From NCBI GenBank assembly GCA_045121595.1, contig JBGVGI010000028.1, positions 1-64,000 of the forward strand: a stretch of 64,000 nt of DNA, written 5' to 3'. A program made the position numbers and the translations under genes. The DNA comes from Fumia sp045121595. Its GTDB lineage: Bacteria > Bacillota > Clostridia > Oscillospirales > Ruminococcaceae. The notes below the pieces were generated by a model that saw only the letters and a program-made list of their open reading frames with translations, made no database searches and was not told where the DNA came from. Within the stretch, counting starts at the first letter, position 1, and each line of letters starts with the position of its first letter. Positions 41,087-49,663 of the stretch are shown in pieces.

Positions 41087-42391
41087 TTATATTTCAAAAG
41101 ACAAAGCTTCTGTCATTTTTGCGAGTTGATCGTCGTAAAGGAATTTAACGAGCTCGTCATCAAGAGTAATTTCTTTTGTTTCCCCTGTTTCCATATTTTT
41201 GATGGAAGCTTTATTTTCGGCAAGTTCGTTGTCACCGAGAACCATGGAGAAACGCGCCTTTATCTTGTCGGCATATTTCATCTGCGCCTTAACGCTTCTG
41301 CCAACGGTGTCACATTCGGCATAGAAGCCTTCGTTTCTTAAATCGGTTGCGAGTTTAAGGGCAAAAACAGATGCATCTTCACCGATGGAAGCAATATAAA
41401 TATCACAAGGGTCGGGTTCAGGAATTTCAATTCCCTGAGCTTCAAGCACCATAAGAAGTCTTTCGATGCCCATTGCAAAACCGAGTGCGGGTTGATCGTT
41501 TCCGCCGAGCATTTTGAGGAGTCCGTCGTAACGGCCACCGCCACAAACAGTACTCTGAGCGCCGATATCACCCGATACGAATTCAAAAACAGTTTTGTTA
41601 TAGTAGTCAAGACCTCTTACGATGTGAGGGTTAACTTTATATTCGATGTTAAGAGCATCAAGACGTTTTTTAAGTCCGTCAAAATGTTCTTTACAATCAT
41701 CACAGAGATAATCAAGAACAACGGGAGCATCCTTTGCAATATCTTTACAAACAGGGCTCTTACAGTCAAGTATTCTCATAGGATTTTTTTCAAGACGTGT
41801 AAGACAAGTTTCGCAAAGCTCGTCTTTGCGGGATGCAAAGTATTCTTTCAAAGCGGCGTGGTAGTTTTTGCGACATTCGGGGCAACCGATAGAGTTGATT
41901 TCGAGAGAAATTCCCTGAATGCCCAAAATTGCAAAAAAGTCATTTACAAAAGAAATAACTTCAACGTCAGCGCTCGGAGAAGCGGCACCGAACATTTCAA
42001 TACCAAGCTGATGGAACTGTCTGAATCTGCCTGCCTGAGGCTTTTCGTTTCTGAAACAGGAAATGTTGTAGCAAACCTTCTGGGGAAGGGCTTCGTTGAT
42101 AAGACCGCTCTGCAAAATAGCACGGTTGATACCTGCAGTACCTTCGGGACGCAGGGTTAAATCTCTGCCACCTTTGTCGGTGAAAGTGTACATTTCTTTC
42201 TGTACAACGTCGGTTGTGTCACCAACAGAACGGGTGAAAAGTCTTGTTTCTTCAAAAACGGGGGTACGCATTTCCTTAAAACCGTAAAGTTTTGCAGTGT
42301 CTACAAAAAGTCTTTCAACAAACTGCCATTTATAACTCTGGGTAGGTAAAACGTCCTGAGTTCCTTTGATAGATTTGATTTCGAGTGCCAT
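41087..42391 (-). CDS. hisS: Histidyl-tRNA synthetase
   Basis: A 434-residue class II synthetase. Motif 2 (FRNEKPQAGRFRQFHQLGIEMFG), the histidine A region (VRGLDYYNKTVFEF) and motif 3 (ALGFAMGIERLLMVLE) are present, with the C-terminal anticodon-binding domain (DPCDIYIASIG onward). A cysteine-rich insertion (about 168-230, with CPEC, CETC, CLCDDC-like pairs) sits between motif 2 and the HisA region and resembles a zinc-binding insertion. hisS and aspS form a two-gene operon. ATG follows AAGGAGC. Confidence 0.95.
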   Translation of the reverse strand: MALEIKSIKGTQDVLPTQSYKWQFVERLFVDTAKLYGFKEMRTPVFEETRLFTRSVGDTTDVVQKEMYTFTDKGGRDLTLRPEGTAGINRAILQSGLINEALPQKVCYNISCFRNEKPQAGRFRQFHQLGIEMFGAASPSADVEVISFVNDFFAILGIQGISLEINSIGCPECRKNYHAALKEYFASRKDELCETCLTRLEKNPMRILDCKSPVCKDIAKDAPVVLDYLCDDCKEHFDGLKKRLDALNIEYKVNPHIVRGLDYYNKTVFEFVSGDIGAQSTVCGGGRYDGLLKMLGGNDQPALGFAMGIERLLMVLEAQGIEIPEPDPCDIYIASIGEDASVFALKLATDLRNEGFYAECDTVGRSVKAQMKYADKIKARFSMVLGDNELAENKASIKNMETGETKEITLDDELVKFLYDDQLAKMTEALSFEI

Positions 42392-42418
42392 AAAAAAGCT
42401 CCTTTTTACAAAGAAAGA

Positions 42419-42441
42419 AAGCTCATCGCCAAGATAAGCTT
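42419..42441 (-). terminator. Terminator-like hairpin between mgsA and hisS
   Basis: On the minus strand AAGCTTATC pairs with GATGAGCTT (one G-T pair) around a five-base loop, followed by TCTTTCTTTG. Confidence 0.6.
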
Positions 42442-42462
42442 ACTTTCGGGATAGTTATGAAA

Positions 42463-42867
42463 TTAAGATTCCTGATTAACAATCATTCTCCAGTCAAGGT
42501 CACCGCGTTCAAGACCGTGGATTAAAACCTCGGCAGTAGCGATATTTGTTGCCATAGGAATATTATGAACGTCGCAAAGACGCAAAAGTGTAGTTTCATT
42601 CGGTTCGTGTGCCTTGGGAGAAAGGGGGTCACGGAAGAATAAAAGAAGGTCGATTTCGTTGCATGCAATCAAAGAAGCAATCTGCTGGTCGCCACCCTGA
42701 GAACCACTCAAGAATCTTTTGATATTAAGTCCCGTTGCTTCAGTGATGAGTTTGCCTGTTGTAGCGGTAGAGCAGAGATTGTGACGGCTCATAATACCGC
42801 AGTAAGCAATACAAAACTGTACCATAAGTTCTTTTTTTGAGTCATGTGCAATTAATCCGATATTCAT
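42463..42867 (-). CDS. mgsA: Methylglyoxal synthase
   Basis: A 134-residue enzyme converting dihydroxyacetone phosphate to methylglyoxal and phosphate. The family motifs GLIAHDSKKELM, TGTTG-like TATTGKLI and GSQGGDQQIASLI are present, including the catalytic Asp in the DPLS segment (FFRDPLSPKAHEPN). It follows minD after 23 bases with AAGGAGG before the ATG and ends the mre-min run. Confidence 0.94.
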   Translation of the reverse strand: MNIGLIAHDSKKELMVQFCIAYCGIMSRHNLCSTATTGKLITEATGLNIKRFLSGSQGGDQQIASLIACNEIDLLLFFRDPLSPKAHEPNETTLLRLCDVHNIPMATNIATAEVLIHGLERGDLDWRMIVNQES

Positions 42868-42890
42868 TGTTTTGTTCCTCCTTGTTGTTT

Positions 42891-43622
42891 TTACTTTATG
42901 AATAAGGGTACGTATTCACCTTCAATGCGAAGTGCGATTGCCTTACAGATATTGACGATTTTTGATTTTTCACTGAGTGGGTTGCCTTTTGAAACGCAAA
43001 GCTGCATATCAGTATCTTCAGGCAAAGCACCGATAAGCTGCGAAGAAACTCCGTCAATAACTTCATCAAGGTCTTTTACGATATTTTTCTTTAAAAGCTT
43101 CTGATTTATGCGGTTTATAATAAGACGGTGATTTTTAAAATCCATCTTATGCAAAGCACTTACAACTTTGTTTCCGTCACGTACACAGACGTAGTCAGGA
43201 GTTGCCACCACAAGTGCCAAATCAGAAAGTGAAGTGAGATTCATACTGAGTCCGAGTCCTGCAGGGGTATCGAGAATAATAACGTCAAAATGACTTCTCA
43301 ACCCTTCGAGCAGGAGCTTTACATCGGTCATAGCCATAGGTGAATCAAGAGAAATTGGTGCAACTATAACGTTTAAGTCAGGATTCCACGGGGATTCAAC
43401 GATAGCCTTGTTGATATTGCATCTGCCTTCCAACAAGTCGCCGAGGTCGTATACTATTTTATCGGAAACACCGAGCATAAGGTCCATACCGCGAAGTCCG
43501 ACGTCAAACTCGATAAGCAGAACGTTTTTGCCGAGTAATGCATACGCCATTCCAAGACCTACGCAGAGGGTGGATTTTCCTACTCCGCCTTTGCCTGACG
43601 TTACAGAGATAACTTTAGCCAT
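42891..43622 (-). CDS. minD: MinD-like septum-site ATPase without membrane-targeting tail
   Basis: A 243-residue deviant Walker ATPase: SGKGGVGKSTLCVGLG with the signature Lys, ILDTPAGLG switch II, and PDYVCVRDGNKV. MinD proteins of about 265 residues end in an amphipathic helix that binds the membrane; this one stops at EGEYVPLFIK, before that helix, and only 23 bases separate it from mgsA. No minC lies beside it. It may be a MinD relative with another role, or may bind the membrane through a partner. ATG follows AAAGGACAAGTTTT. Confidence 0.85.
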   Translation of the reverse strand: MAKVISVTSGKGGVGKSTLCVGLGMAYALLGKNVLLIEFDVGLRGMDLMLGVSDKIVYDLGDLLEGRCNINKAIVESPWNPDLNVIVAPISLDSPMAMTDVKLLLEGLRSHFDVIILDTPAGLGLSMNLTSLSDLALVVATPDYVCVRDGNKVVSALHKMDFKNHRLIINRINQKLLKKNIVKDLDEVIDGVSSQLIGALPEDTDMQLCVSKGNPLSEKSKIVNICKAIALRIEGEYVPLFIK

Positions 43623-43739
43623 AAAACTTGTCCTTTCATTAAAAATGCAGAAAGGTTTTAACGAAATACTGCTATAATACTATATTCTAACATAAATTTT
43701 AAGGTTTTACCATAGTAAATAGACACTTTTTTGAAAAAA

Positions 43740-45785
43740 TTATTCGATTTCTTCCGAAATTTCTTCAAAAACCTCTTCTTTTATGCCAAAAGCACTGTCT
43801 TTGCCGTGAGTTTTATAATAGGCATCGAGGATATCTCTTACAAGATAATTGGCATTTTCACCTTCCTCAAGCATAACGCCGATTGCAATTTCAGGGCTTT
43901 CAACAGGGGCAAAACCTATAACTGCTGAGTTGGTGGTGGTGTTTGTAACCTGGGGAGAACCCGTTTTGATAGCAACTTCGTAGCCTAAATCCGAAAGGTT
44001 ACCTGCTTTTCCTGCCGCACCTATCATTCCGTCTACTACAGCGTTCCAGGTTTTATCACTGATTTCAAATTCTGAAGCAATTTTTGGTTCAGTTACCGAG
44101 ATAAGTGATTTGTCATCGTAGCTTCTGATTTCTTTTATGATGTGTGCATCGTAGCGGGTACCACGATTTGCTAAAGTCATAGCCTGTATTGCAAGTTGAA
44201 GCGGTGTGACGGAAGTATCCATCTGTCCGATAGCCGCCTGAACGACGTTACCCTGAAACCATGTGCCACCAAGAGCTTTTGAACGTTCGGGACTTGAAAG
44301 TGCACCTTTTTGGGAGGATATTTCAAGACCTGTGTTTTCTCCAAGTCCAAAATATGAAGCATAGTTGTTTATAGTGTCAATTCCGAGTCTTCTTCCTACG
44401 TCGTAGAAAAAGATGTTGCAGGAAACGGTCAGTGCGTCGGCAACGTTAGTATCCCCGTGCCATCCAAGACAAGTGGGGTGGAATTTGTTGTTGGGTAAAA
44501 TATCGTAGTAATAATAGGTATGTTCACAGTCAATGTGTGTTTTTGGAGTGATTATATTTTGTTCAAGACCTCCGACCGCTACCACCGTTTTAAAGGTGGA
44601 ACCGGGGCGGTAAAGTCCGTCGGTTGCGCGGTTGAAAAGCGGATTGTTGTCTGCGTTTAAAAGAGTATTATAGTCGGTAAAATAGTCGTTGATGTCAAAG
44701 CTCGGGTAGTTAACCATTGATAATACGGCACCTGTTTTGACGTCTAAAACAACGACAGATCCCGCTTTTACCTTGTTTCCCTTGCCATCGGCACGGGTTT
44801 TAAGCCATTTTATATGTTTTTCAAGTGCTTCTTTTACCATACGCTGGAATTCAGAATCAATGGTAAGGACTACCTTGTCACCTGATTTTGGCGCTTCGGT
44901 TATCTCTTCTTCGATAATTTCACCGATTTTATTCTGTTCAACGGTTTTGGCGCCGTCAACGCCGTGCAGGGATTGTTCCATTATCTTTTCGATGCCGAAA
45001 CGCCCTACCCTGCTGTTCATTTTATAACCTAAATCTTTATAGGTGCTTTCATATTCTTCGGCGTACATAGCACCGATTGTGCCTACGATATGAGGAATAA
45101 GGTCACCATTAGGATAAACTCGTATGTCTTCCTCAACTGTATCAACACCCGGGAAAAGATGTGACATTTCACGAAGCTTTAAGATAAATTCAATCGGCAC
45201 GTCCCATGCAAAAACGTATTGATTGTTGACAACGGAAAAGTCAGAAATGACCATTCCGTAACGCACACCTGCAATTTTTCTTGCGGTATCATCGTCATAA
45301 CCCTCAATTTTGAAGGTTTTGAGGAGATAATACATACAGTTTTCGGCGGTTGCGTAGACGTTAAGACCCAATTTTTTCTTTAAAACGGATATGTCTCTTT
45401 CGTTTTCTTCTAAAAATTCAGGCACACCCGTTTTTGTGATGGGTAAAGGGTCATACCATTCAATACCGCTTTCTTCACAAAGTTCAATGAGTTTTAAAAT
45501 GATTTCATTTTGCTCTGCTTTGGGGAGAAACGCATACTGAAAAACAATGTTAAAACCTGCTTTGTTTTCGGCAAAAGCTACACCATTGCAGTCAACGATG
45601 TCACCTCTTGCTGCCTTTATTGGCAGAGTACTGCTTGTCATTTTTTGAGTCTGAGCATTGTACTCAGCACCTTTTACAAGCTGATAAGACATAAGAATAA
45701 TAATAAAGAAGGCGCAGAAAACAGCAGCCATCACAGAAAGTACAACCAGACGGTTTCTTTCGGTAGGTTTCTTTGCTGATTTCAT
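43740..45785 (-). CDS. mrdA: Penicillin-binding protein 2 (elongation transpeptidase)
   Basis: A 681-residue class B PBP. One membrane segment (about 14-36) is followed by a pedestal domain and the transpeptidase domain with SxxK in RPGSTFKTV, SxN in VSCNIFF and KTG in AIKTGSPQV. It crosslinks peptidoglycan during side-wall growth together with MreBCD and RodA. It follows mreD after 15 bases, the normal rod-complex order. The acidic tail after KTG is short. Confidence 0.94.
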   Translation of the reverse strand: MKSAKKPTERNRLVVLSVMAAVFCAFFIIILMSYQLVKGAEYNAQTQKMTSSTLPIKAARGDIVDCNGVAFAENKAGFNIVFQYAFLPKAEQNEIILKLIELCEESGIEWYDPLPITKTGVPEFLEENERDISVLKKKLGLNVYATAENCMYYLLKTFKIEGYDDDTARKIAGVRYGMVISDFSVVNNQYVFAWDVPIEFILKLREMSHLFPGVDTVEEDIRVYPNGDLIPHIVGTIGAMYAEEYESTYKDLGYKMNSRVGRFGIEKIMEQSLHGVDGAKTVEQNKIGEIIEEEITEAPKSGDKVVLTIDSEFQRMVKEALEKHIKWLKTRADGKGNKVKAGSVVVLDVKTGAVLSMVNYPSFDINDYFTDYNTLLNADNNPLFNRATDGLYRPGSTFKTVVAVGGLEQNIITPKTHIDCEHTYYYYDILPNNKFHPTCLGWHGDTNVADALTVSCNIFFYDVGRRLGIDTINNYASYFGLGENTGLEISSQKGALSSPERSKALGGTWFQGNVVQAAIGQMDTSVTPLQLAIQAMTLANRGTRYDAHIIKEIRSYDDKSLISVTEPKIASEFEISDKTWNAVVDGMIGAAGKAGNLSDLGYEVAIKTGSPQVTNTTTNSAVIGFAPVESPEIAIGVMLEEGENANYLVRDILDAYYKTHGKDSAFGIKEEVFEEISEEIE

Positions 45786-45800
45786 ATAATGCCTCCTTTG

Positions 45801-46322
45801 CTAATTTCTCACGGTATCACTGTAATTACAAGTAATTCTTCGAACTACAAGATAGAAAAACGGTGCAAAAAACACGGTATATAAAGAGGAAAGAATAAGT
45901 TGCCAGAAACTGAGCATCACGTTTTCATATCCCCAGATAAGGTAATAAAAAACGAAATCCCAGGCACTTAAGATAAGGCAAACTGCCGTCACCGTTAAAA
46001 CGGCATTAATTATATTTACTCTCACAAGATACATTGATAAAAGTGTTATTGTAACGCAGCAAATCATAATTACAATGCCGTAAAATCCAAAGATTTTTCC
46101 CGAGGAAAAATCCCATAAAAAGCCTGTAATAAGTCCGAAAACACCACTACCTATCTCGGATTCATAAAGAGAGATGCAGACGGCAAGTGGTAACATCAAA
46201 AAAGGTTTGATTTTTCCGATTTCAAGAAAATGCGGAGTCGTCTGCAAGGCGTAGAGAATTATCAGAATGACTGCGTACAATGACCACTTGATAAAACTTT
46301 TTGAGTTTTTTCGTAAAGCCAT
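45801..46322 (-). CDS. mreD: Rod shape-determining protein MreD
   Basis: A 173-residue polytopic protein with five or six hydrophobic segments (for example WSLYAVILIILYALQTTP, FYGIVIMICCVTITLLSMYLV), typical of MreD. It bridges the cytoplasmic and external parts of the elongation machinery. Its ATG overlaps the mreC stop (TAATG), so translation is coupled. Confidence 0.9.
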   Translation of the reverse strand: MALRKNSKSFIKWSLYAVILIILYALQTTPHFLEIGKIKPFLMLPLAVCISLYESEIGSGVFGLITGFLWDFSSGKIFGFYGIVIMICCVTITLLSMYLVRVNIINAVLTVTAVCLILSAWDFVFYYLIWGYENVMLSFWQLILSSLYTVFFAPFFYLVVRRITCNYSDTVRN

Positions 46323-47194
46323 TATTCTTCCTCACTTTCTTTAAGGGAGGAGTAGTCGGTTTTTCCAAGGAAATCTGTAAGCACGAAAACGTGCTTTATC
46401 TCGTAGATATCACTGGCGGTGCGAATTTTGGCATAAGCCGTGATGCCTGATTCTTCAAGTTCAATTTCCTCGACGGTGCCGATGATAAGGTTTGGCGGAT
46501 AATATCCGCTTGTACCTGCCGTGACAACGATATCACCTTTTGTGATTTCGGTATTTTTCGGCAAAAGCTCAAGCTTTGCAAAGCCTTTGTTTGCAAGAGA
46601 TATATTTCCCGTCAGATTTCCCGTTTCCTTGGTGCGGATTTCGACGGCACCAACGTTGATTTCGGGGCTTAAAACGGTTACAATCTTCGCATAAGTGGGA
46701 CCTAATGAGTCAACGTATCCAACAAGACCATCGGCAGTTATAACGGGGTCCCATTTTGAAATGCCGTGAACCGTACCGCGGTCGATGGTGAAAGCACCGA
46801 ATTTATCCGACGGGTCACGTCCTATTATTCCTGCATCGAGAAGCTTTATGTCGGGATTTTCTTCTTTAAGTCCTACGATTTCACGAAGTCGTTCGTTTTC
46901 GGTAAGAGTGTTCTGATGTTCCACTAATTTGTAGCGAAGTTCGGCAATTTCTTTTTTGAGTTCTTCGTTTTCTGCCTTGTTTTCCTTGGCGTTTACAAAA
47001 ACTGAGAAAAAGTCGGAAACCGAGCCTGAAACTGCCGATGATATTTTCTGCACGGGTAAAACCACAAAAGAAACCATCTTCTGTGGGAGTGAAGCAATTC
47101 CTCCCGTTGAGGCAGAATAGAGCATGACACCCACGATTACTGCCAGCACAGCGGTTAAGATTTTAAAACGGACACTGTTAAAAAAGTTACGCAA
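46322..47194 (-). CDS. mreC: Rod shape-determining protein MreC
   Basis: A 290-residue bitopic protein: one N-terminal membrane segment (about 11-30), a coiled coil (about 65-105, KENKAENEELKKEIAELRYK) and a C-terminal double beta-barrel with VVTAGTSGYYPPNLIIGTV. It scaffolds PBP2 on the outside. Starts at TTG (47194) after AGAGGTGGCATC. It lies 61 bases downstream of mreB behind a perfect stem-loop. Confidence 0.94.
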   Translation of the reverse strand: MRNFFNSVRFKILTAVLAVIVGVMLYSASTGGIASLPQKMVSFVVLPVQKISSAVSGSVSDFFSVFVNAKENKAENEELKKEIAELRYKLVEHQNTLTENERLREIVGLKEENPDIKLLDAGIIGRDPSDKFGAFTIDRGTVHGISKWDPVITADGLVGYVDSLGPTYAKIVTVLSPEINVGAVEIRTKETGNLTGNISLANKGFAKLELLPKNTEITKGDIVVTAGTSGYYPPNLIIGTVEEIELEESGITAYAKIRTASDIYEIKHVFVLTDFLGKTDYSSLKESEEE

Positions 47195-47225
47195 GATGCC
47201 ACCTCTTTTCTTTTAAAATGTCGCG

Positions 47226-47253
47226 AAAAGGAAAGGGTACACCCTTTCCTTTT
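47226..47253 (-). terminator. Stem-loop between mreB and mreC, possible attenuator
   Basis: AAAAGGAAAGGGT pairs perfectly with ACCCTTTCCTTTT around two bases and is followed on the minus strand by CGCGACATTTT. A full terminator would cut off mreC-mreD-mrdA, so it more likely sets their dose or stabilises mreB mRNA. Confidence 0.55.
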
Positions 47254-47255
47254 AA

Positions 47256-48293
47256 TTAATAACGGCTATCGTCTTCGGAAAGCACGTCGGTAAGGCGGTC
47301 GATATTATCAAGCACCATACCAGTTCCGTTTGCAACACAGTCAAGGGGATTTTCCGCAATCTGTACGGGCATACCTGTTTCCTGACTGATAAGCTTGTCA
47401 AGATTTTTGAGAAGTGCGCCACCACCTGTAAGTGTGATGCCCTGATCAATGATATCAGCGGCAAGTTCAGGGGGAGTACGTTCAAGAGTAACTCTGATAG
47501 CTTCTAAAATCAAAGCAAGGGGATCTTCAAGTGCCGCCCTTATCTGGTCGGAAGTAACTACGATGTTTTCAGGAAGACCGTTAAGAAGGTTACGGCCTTT
47601 GATTTCCATTGAAAGCTCGCCGTCTTCTAAAGGACAAGCGGAACCGATGTTGATTTTGATGTCTTCAGCGGTGCGTTCACCGATAAGAAGGTTATATTTC
47701 TTTTTGATAAAGTTTATGATAGCTCCGTCGAATTCATCACCGCCGACACGAACGGATTTAGCAGCAACGATACCACCGAGTGAGATAACGGCAACTTCAC
47801 TCGTACCACCACCGATGTCGACTACCATTGAGCCTGTGGGCTCTGCAACGGGAAGTCCTGCACCAATAGCAGCAGCCATAGGTTCTTCGATAATGGCAAC
47901 TCTTTTTGCACCTGCTTGTTCTGTAGCATCACGAACTGCACGGCGTTCAACGGCGGTAACACCTGAAGGAATACAGATAACAACCCTTGCTCTTGTGAAG
48001 AAGGATTTGCCGATTGCCTTGCGGATAAATTCCTGAAGCATACTCGTAGTCATATCAAAGTCAGCGATAACGCCGTCTTTTAAAGGACGAACGGTTACGA
48101 TAGAACCGGGGGTTCTGCCGATAACGTCTTTAGCCTCCTGACCTACGCATTTAACTTTGTCATTTTTGATATCAACGGCAACAACACTGGGTTCACGGAT
48201 AATGATGCCTTTACCTCTCATATAAACGAGGGTGTTGGCGGTACCGAGGTCGATACCGATGTCTTTGGAAAAAGATATTGGTAATGAAAACAT
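47256..48293 (-). CDS. mreB: Actin-like rod shape-determining protein MreB
   Basis: A 345-residue actin homolog that forms membrane-bound filaments guiding cell-wall synthesis. Phosphate-1 (IGIDLGTANTLVY), phosphate-2 (MVVDIGGGTSEVAVI) and adenosine (ITLTGGGALLKNLDKLI) motifs are intact. Start 48293 (MFSLPISF) follows AAAGGAGAAAATTTT. A TATAAT at about 48325 is a likely -10 box, though its -35 partner is weak. Confidence 0.97.
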   Translation of the reverse strand: MFSLPISFSKDIGIDLGTANTLVYMRGKGIIIREPSVVAVDIKNDKVKCVGQEAKDVIGRTPGSIVTVRPLKDGVIADFDMTTSMLQEFIRKAIGKSFFTRARVVICIPSGVTAVERRAVRDATEQAGAKRVAIIEEPMAAAIGAGLPVAEPTGSMVVDIGGGTSEVAVISLGGIVAAKSVRVGGDEFDGAIINFIKKKYNLLIGERTAEDIKINIGSACPLEDGELSMEIKGRNLLNGLPENIVVTSDQIRAALEDPLALILEAIRVTLERTPPELAADIIDQGITLTGGGALLKNLDKLISQETGMPVQIAENPLDCVANGTGMVLDNIDRLTDVLSEDDSRY

Positions 48294-48349
48294 AAAATTT
48301 TCTCCTTTCAATGCTATAATTATACCCTTTTAAGAGTTTTTTCACTATT

Positions 48350-48919
48350 TTATTTCAAAAAAGATTCAAGCTCTCTTTTAAAACGCGAAACGGGAAAACC
48401 GACGACGTTAAAATAATCACCGCGGATTTCCTTGACGAGTGTGGATGCATATCCCTGAATTCCGTATGCCCCTGCTTTGTCCTTATATTCGCCCGTGTCA
48501 AGGTATTCGTTTATCTCTTTTTCTGACAAACTGTAAAATTCCACTTCGGTTTCAGATACAAAGGACAGGGTTTTCTCATTGTAAATCGTGATCCCCGTGA
48601 GAACCTTGTGAGTATTTCCCGAAAGCTCTTTGAGCATAAAAAACGCTTCGTCACGGTCTTTTGGTATGCCGAAAACTACGTTTTTCGGGGAAACTACAAT
48701 GGTGTCACCACCGATTACGATTGCATCTTTGTTATTTTCAAAAACTTCTTTTGCTTTTTCAAAAGAAAGACGTTTTACCAGTTCTTCGGGAGAAAGGTTT
48801 AAACTTTTAAGTGTGTCTTCGTCAAATGCTGACGGAATACAGTCAAACTCATCTATGACAAGCTTTAAAAGCTCCTGCCTTCTCGGAGAACGTGAAGCGA
48901 GGATAAATTTTTTCATCAT
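48350..48919 (-). CDS. maf: Maf-family nucleotide pyrophosphatase
   Basis: A 189-residue Maf/YhdE-type nucleoside triphosphate pyrophosphatase that removes modified nucleotides such as m5UTP or dTTP and is linked to septum control. The motifs LASRSPRRQELL, GGDTIV and DKAGAYGIQGYAS are intact. Start is 48919 (ATGA overlap with the upstream stop) or the adjacent ATG at 48916; AAGGAAAG precedes both. It stands just before mreB, the usual place. Confidence 0.94.
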   Translation of the reverse strand: MMKKFILASRSPRRQELLKLVIDEFDCIPSAFDEDTLKSLNLSPEELVKRLSFEKAKEVFENNKDAIVIGGDTIVVSPKNVVFGIPKDRDEAFFMLKELSGNTHKVLTGITIYNEKTLSFVSETEVEFYSLSEKEINEYLDTGEYKDKAGAYGIQGYASTLVKEIRGDYFNVVGFPVSRFKRELESFLK

Positions 48920-49185
48920 ACTTTCCTTGCAACTCCTGCGTAAATAAGAATAGAAGTAATTATGCAAAGAAGTTTTGCGATATTGGCTTCAAGAGTAAAA
49001 CCAAAGTTAAGCTTTAAAACTGCAAGGTCGATGGTAACGGTATCGATACCTATTGAATCGCCCCAGCAAAGCCAGTTTAAAAACGGCACGTTTTGTGCAA
49101 CGTTTGTAAGTATCGTGCCGAGAATTATTCCCGACAACAAAAACAGTAAAAATAGTAACGTTCTGTTAAGTTCGCCTTTTCTCAT
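48916..49185 (-). CDS. DUF4321 small membrane protein
   Basis: An 89-residue protein with two hydrophobic segments (about 9-28 and 66-85) joined by an external loop. The pattern RTLLFLLFLLSGIILGTILTN and the ending NIAKLLCIITSILIYAGVARKV fits DUF4321, a family often encoded beside maf in Clostridia. Function unknown. It overlaps maf by four bases and starts two bases after dut, so it is part of the same transcript. Confidence 0.82.
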   Translation of the reverse strand: MRKGELNRTLLFLLFLLSGIILGTILTNVAQNVPFLNWLCWGDSIGIDTVTIDLAVLKLNFGFTLEANIAKLLCIITSILIYAGVARKV

Positions 49186-49186
49186 A

Positions 49187-49663
49187 TCAGTTTATGCCGG
49201 TAGAGCCGAAGCCACCGACGCCCCTTTCGGTATCGTTAAGATTATTCGTTACCTCGATTTCAGGGAGGATAACGGGAGAAATTACAAGCTGGGCAATTCT
49301 CTCACCCGTATTAATGGTAAACGGTGTTTCGGAATGATTTATAACCGCAACGAGCACTTCACCGCGGTAGTCACTGTCGACAACTCCGACACAGTTTGCA
49401 AGAGAAATTCCGTGCTTTGTTGAAAGACCACTTCTCGGATAGATAAGACCTGCATATCCTTTTTCAAGTTCGATTGCAATTCCCGTCGGGATTTTCACAA
49501 TCTCGTGAGGATTTATCGTAACAGGATTTTCAAGCAGTGCAGAAAGGTCAAGTCCGGCACTCTCTTCGGTTGCGCGTTTCGGAATAACTGCACCATCTTT
49601 TAGCTTTTTGATTTTGAGTACCGTAATAATCCACTCCTTAAACCTCGCGGTAATAAAGCCCAC
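49187..49663 (-). CDS. dut: dUTP diphosphatase
   Basis: A trimeric dUTPase that keeps uracil out of DNA and supplies dUMP. Conserved motifs are present: AGLDLSA, PRSGLSTKHGI, GVVDSDYRGEV, GERIAQLVI and the C-terminal GVGGFGSTG arm. The in-frame GTG at 49663 (158 residues) has no ribosome site, whereas AAGGAG occurs inside the frame just after the U32 stop, pointing to an ATT start near 49627 (MITVLKIKKLKDG-type N-terminus) and about 146 residues, the more usual length. The 5' limit is therefore uncertain. Confidence 0.9.
   Translation of the reverse strand: MGFITARFKEWIITVLKIKKLKDGAVIPKRATEESAGLDLSALLENPVTINPHEIVKIPTGIAIELEKGYAGLIYPRSGLSTKHGISLANCVGVVDSDYRGEVLVAVINHSETPFTINTGERIAQLVISPVILPEIEVTNNLNDTERGVGGFGSTGIN

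Noticed and set aside
42392..42462. Possible T-box leader before hisS
   Set aside because: Only 71 bases are available and no T-box consensus or specifier stem can be seen; the hairpin there looks like a terminator.
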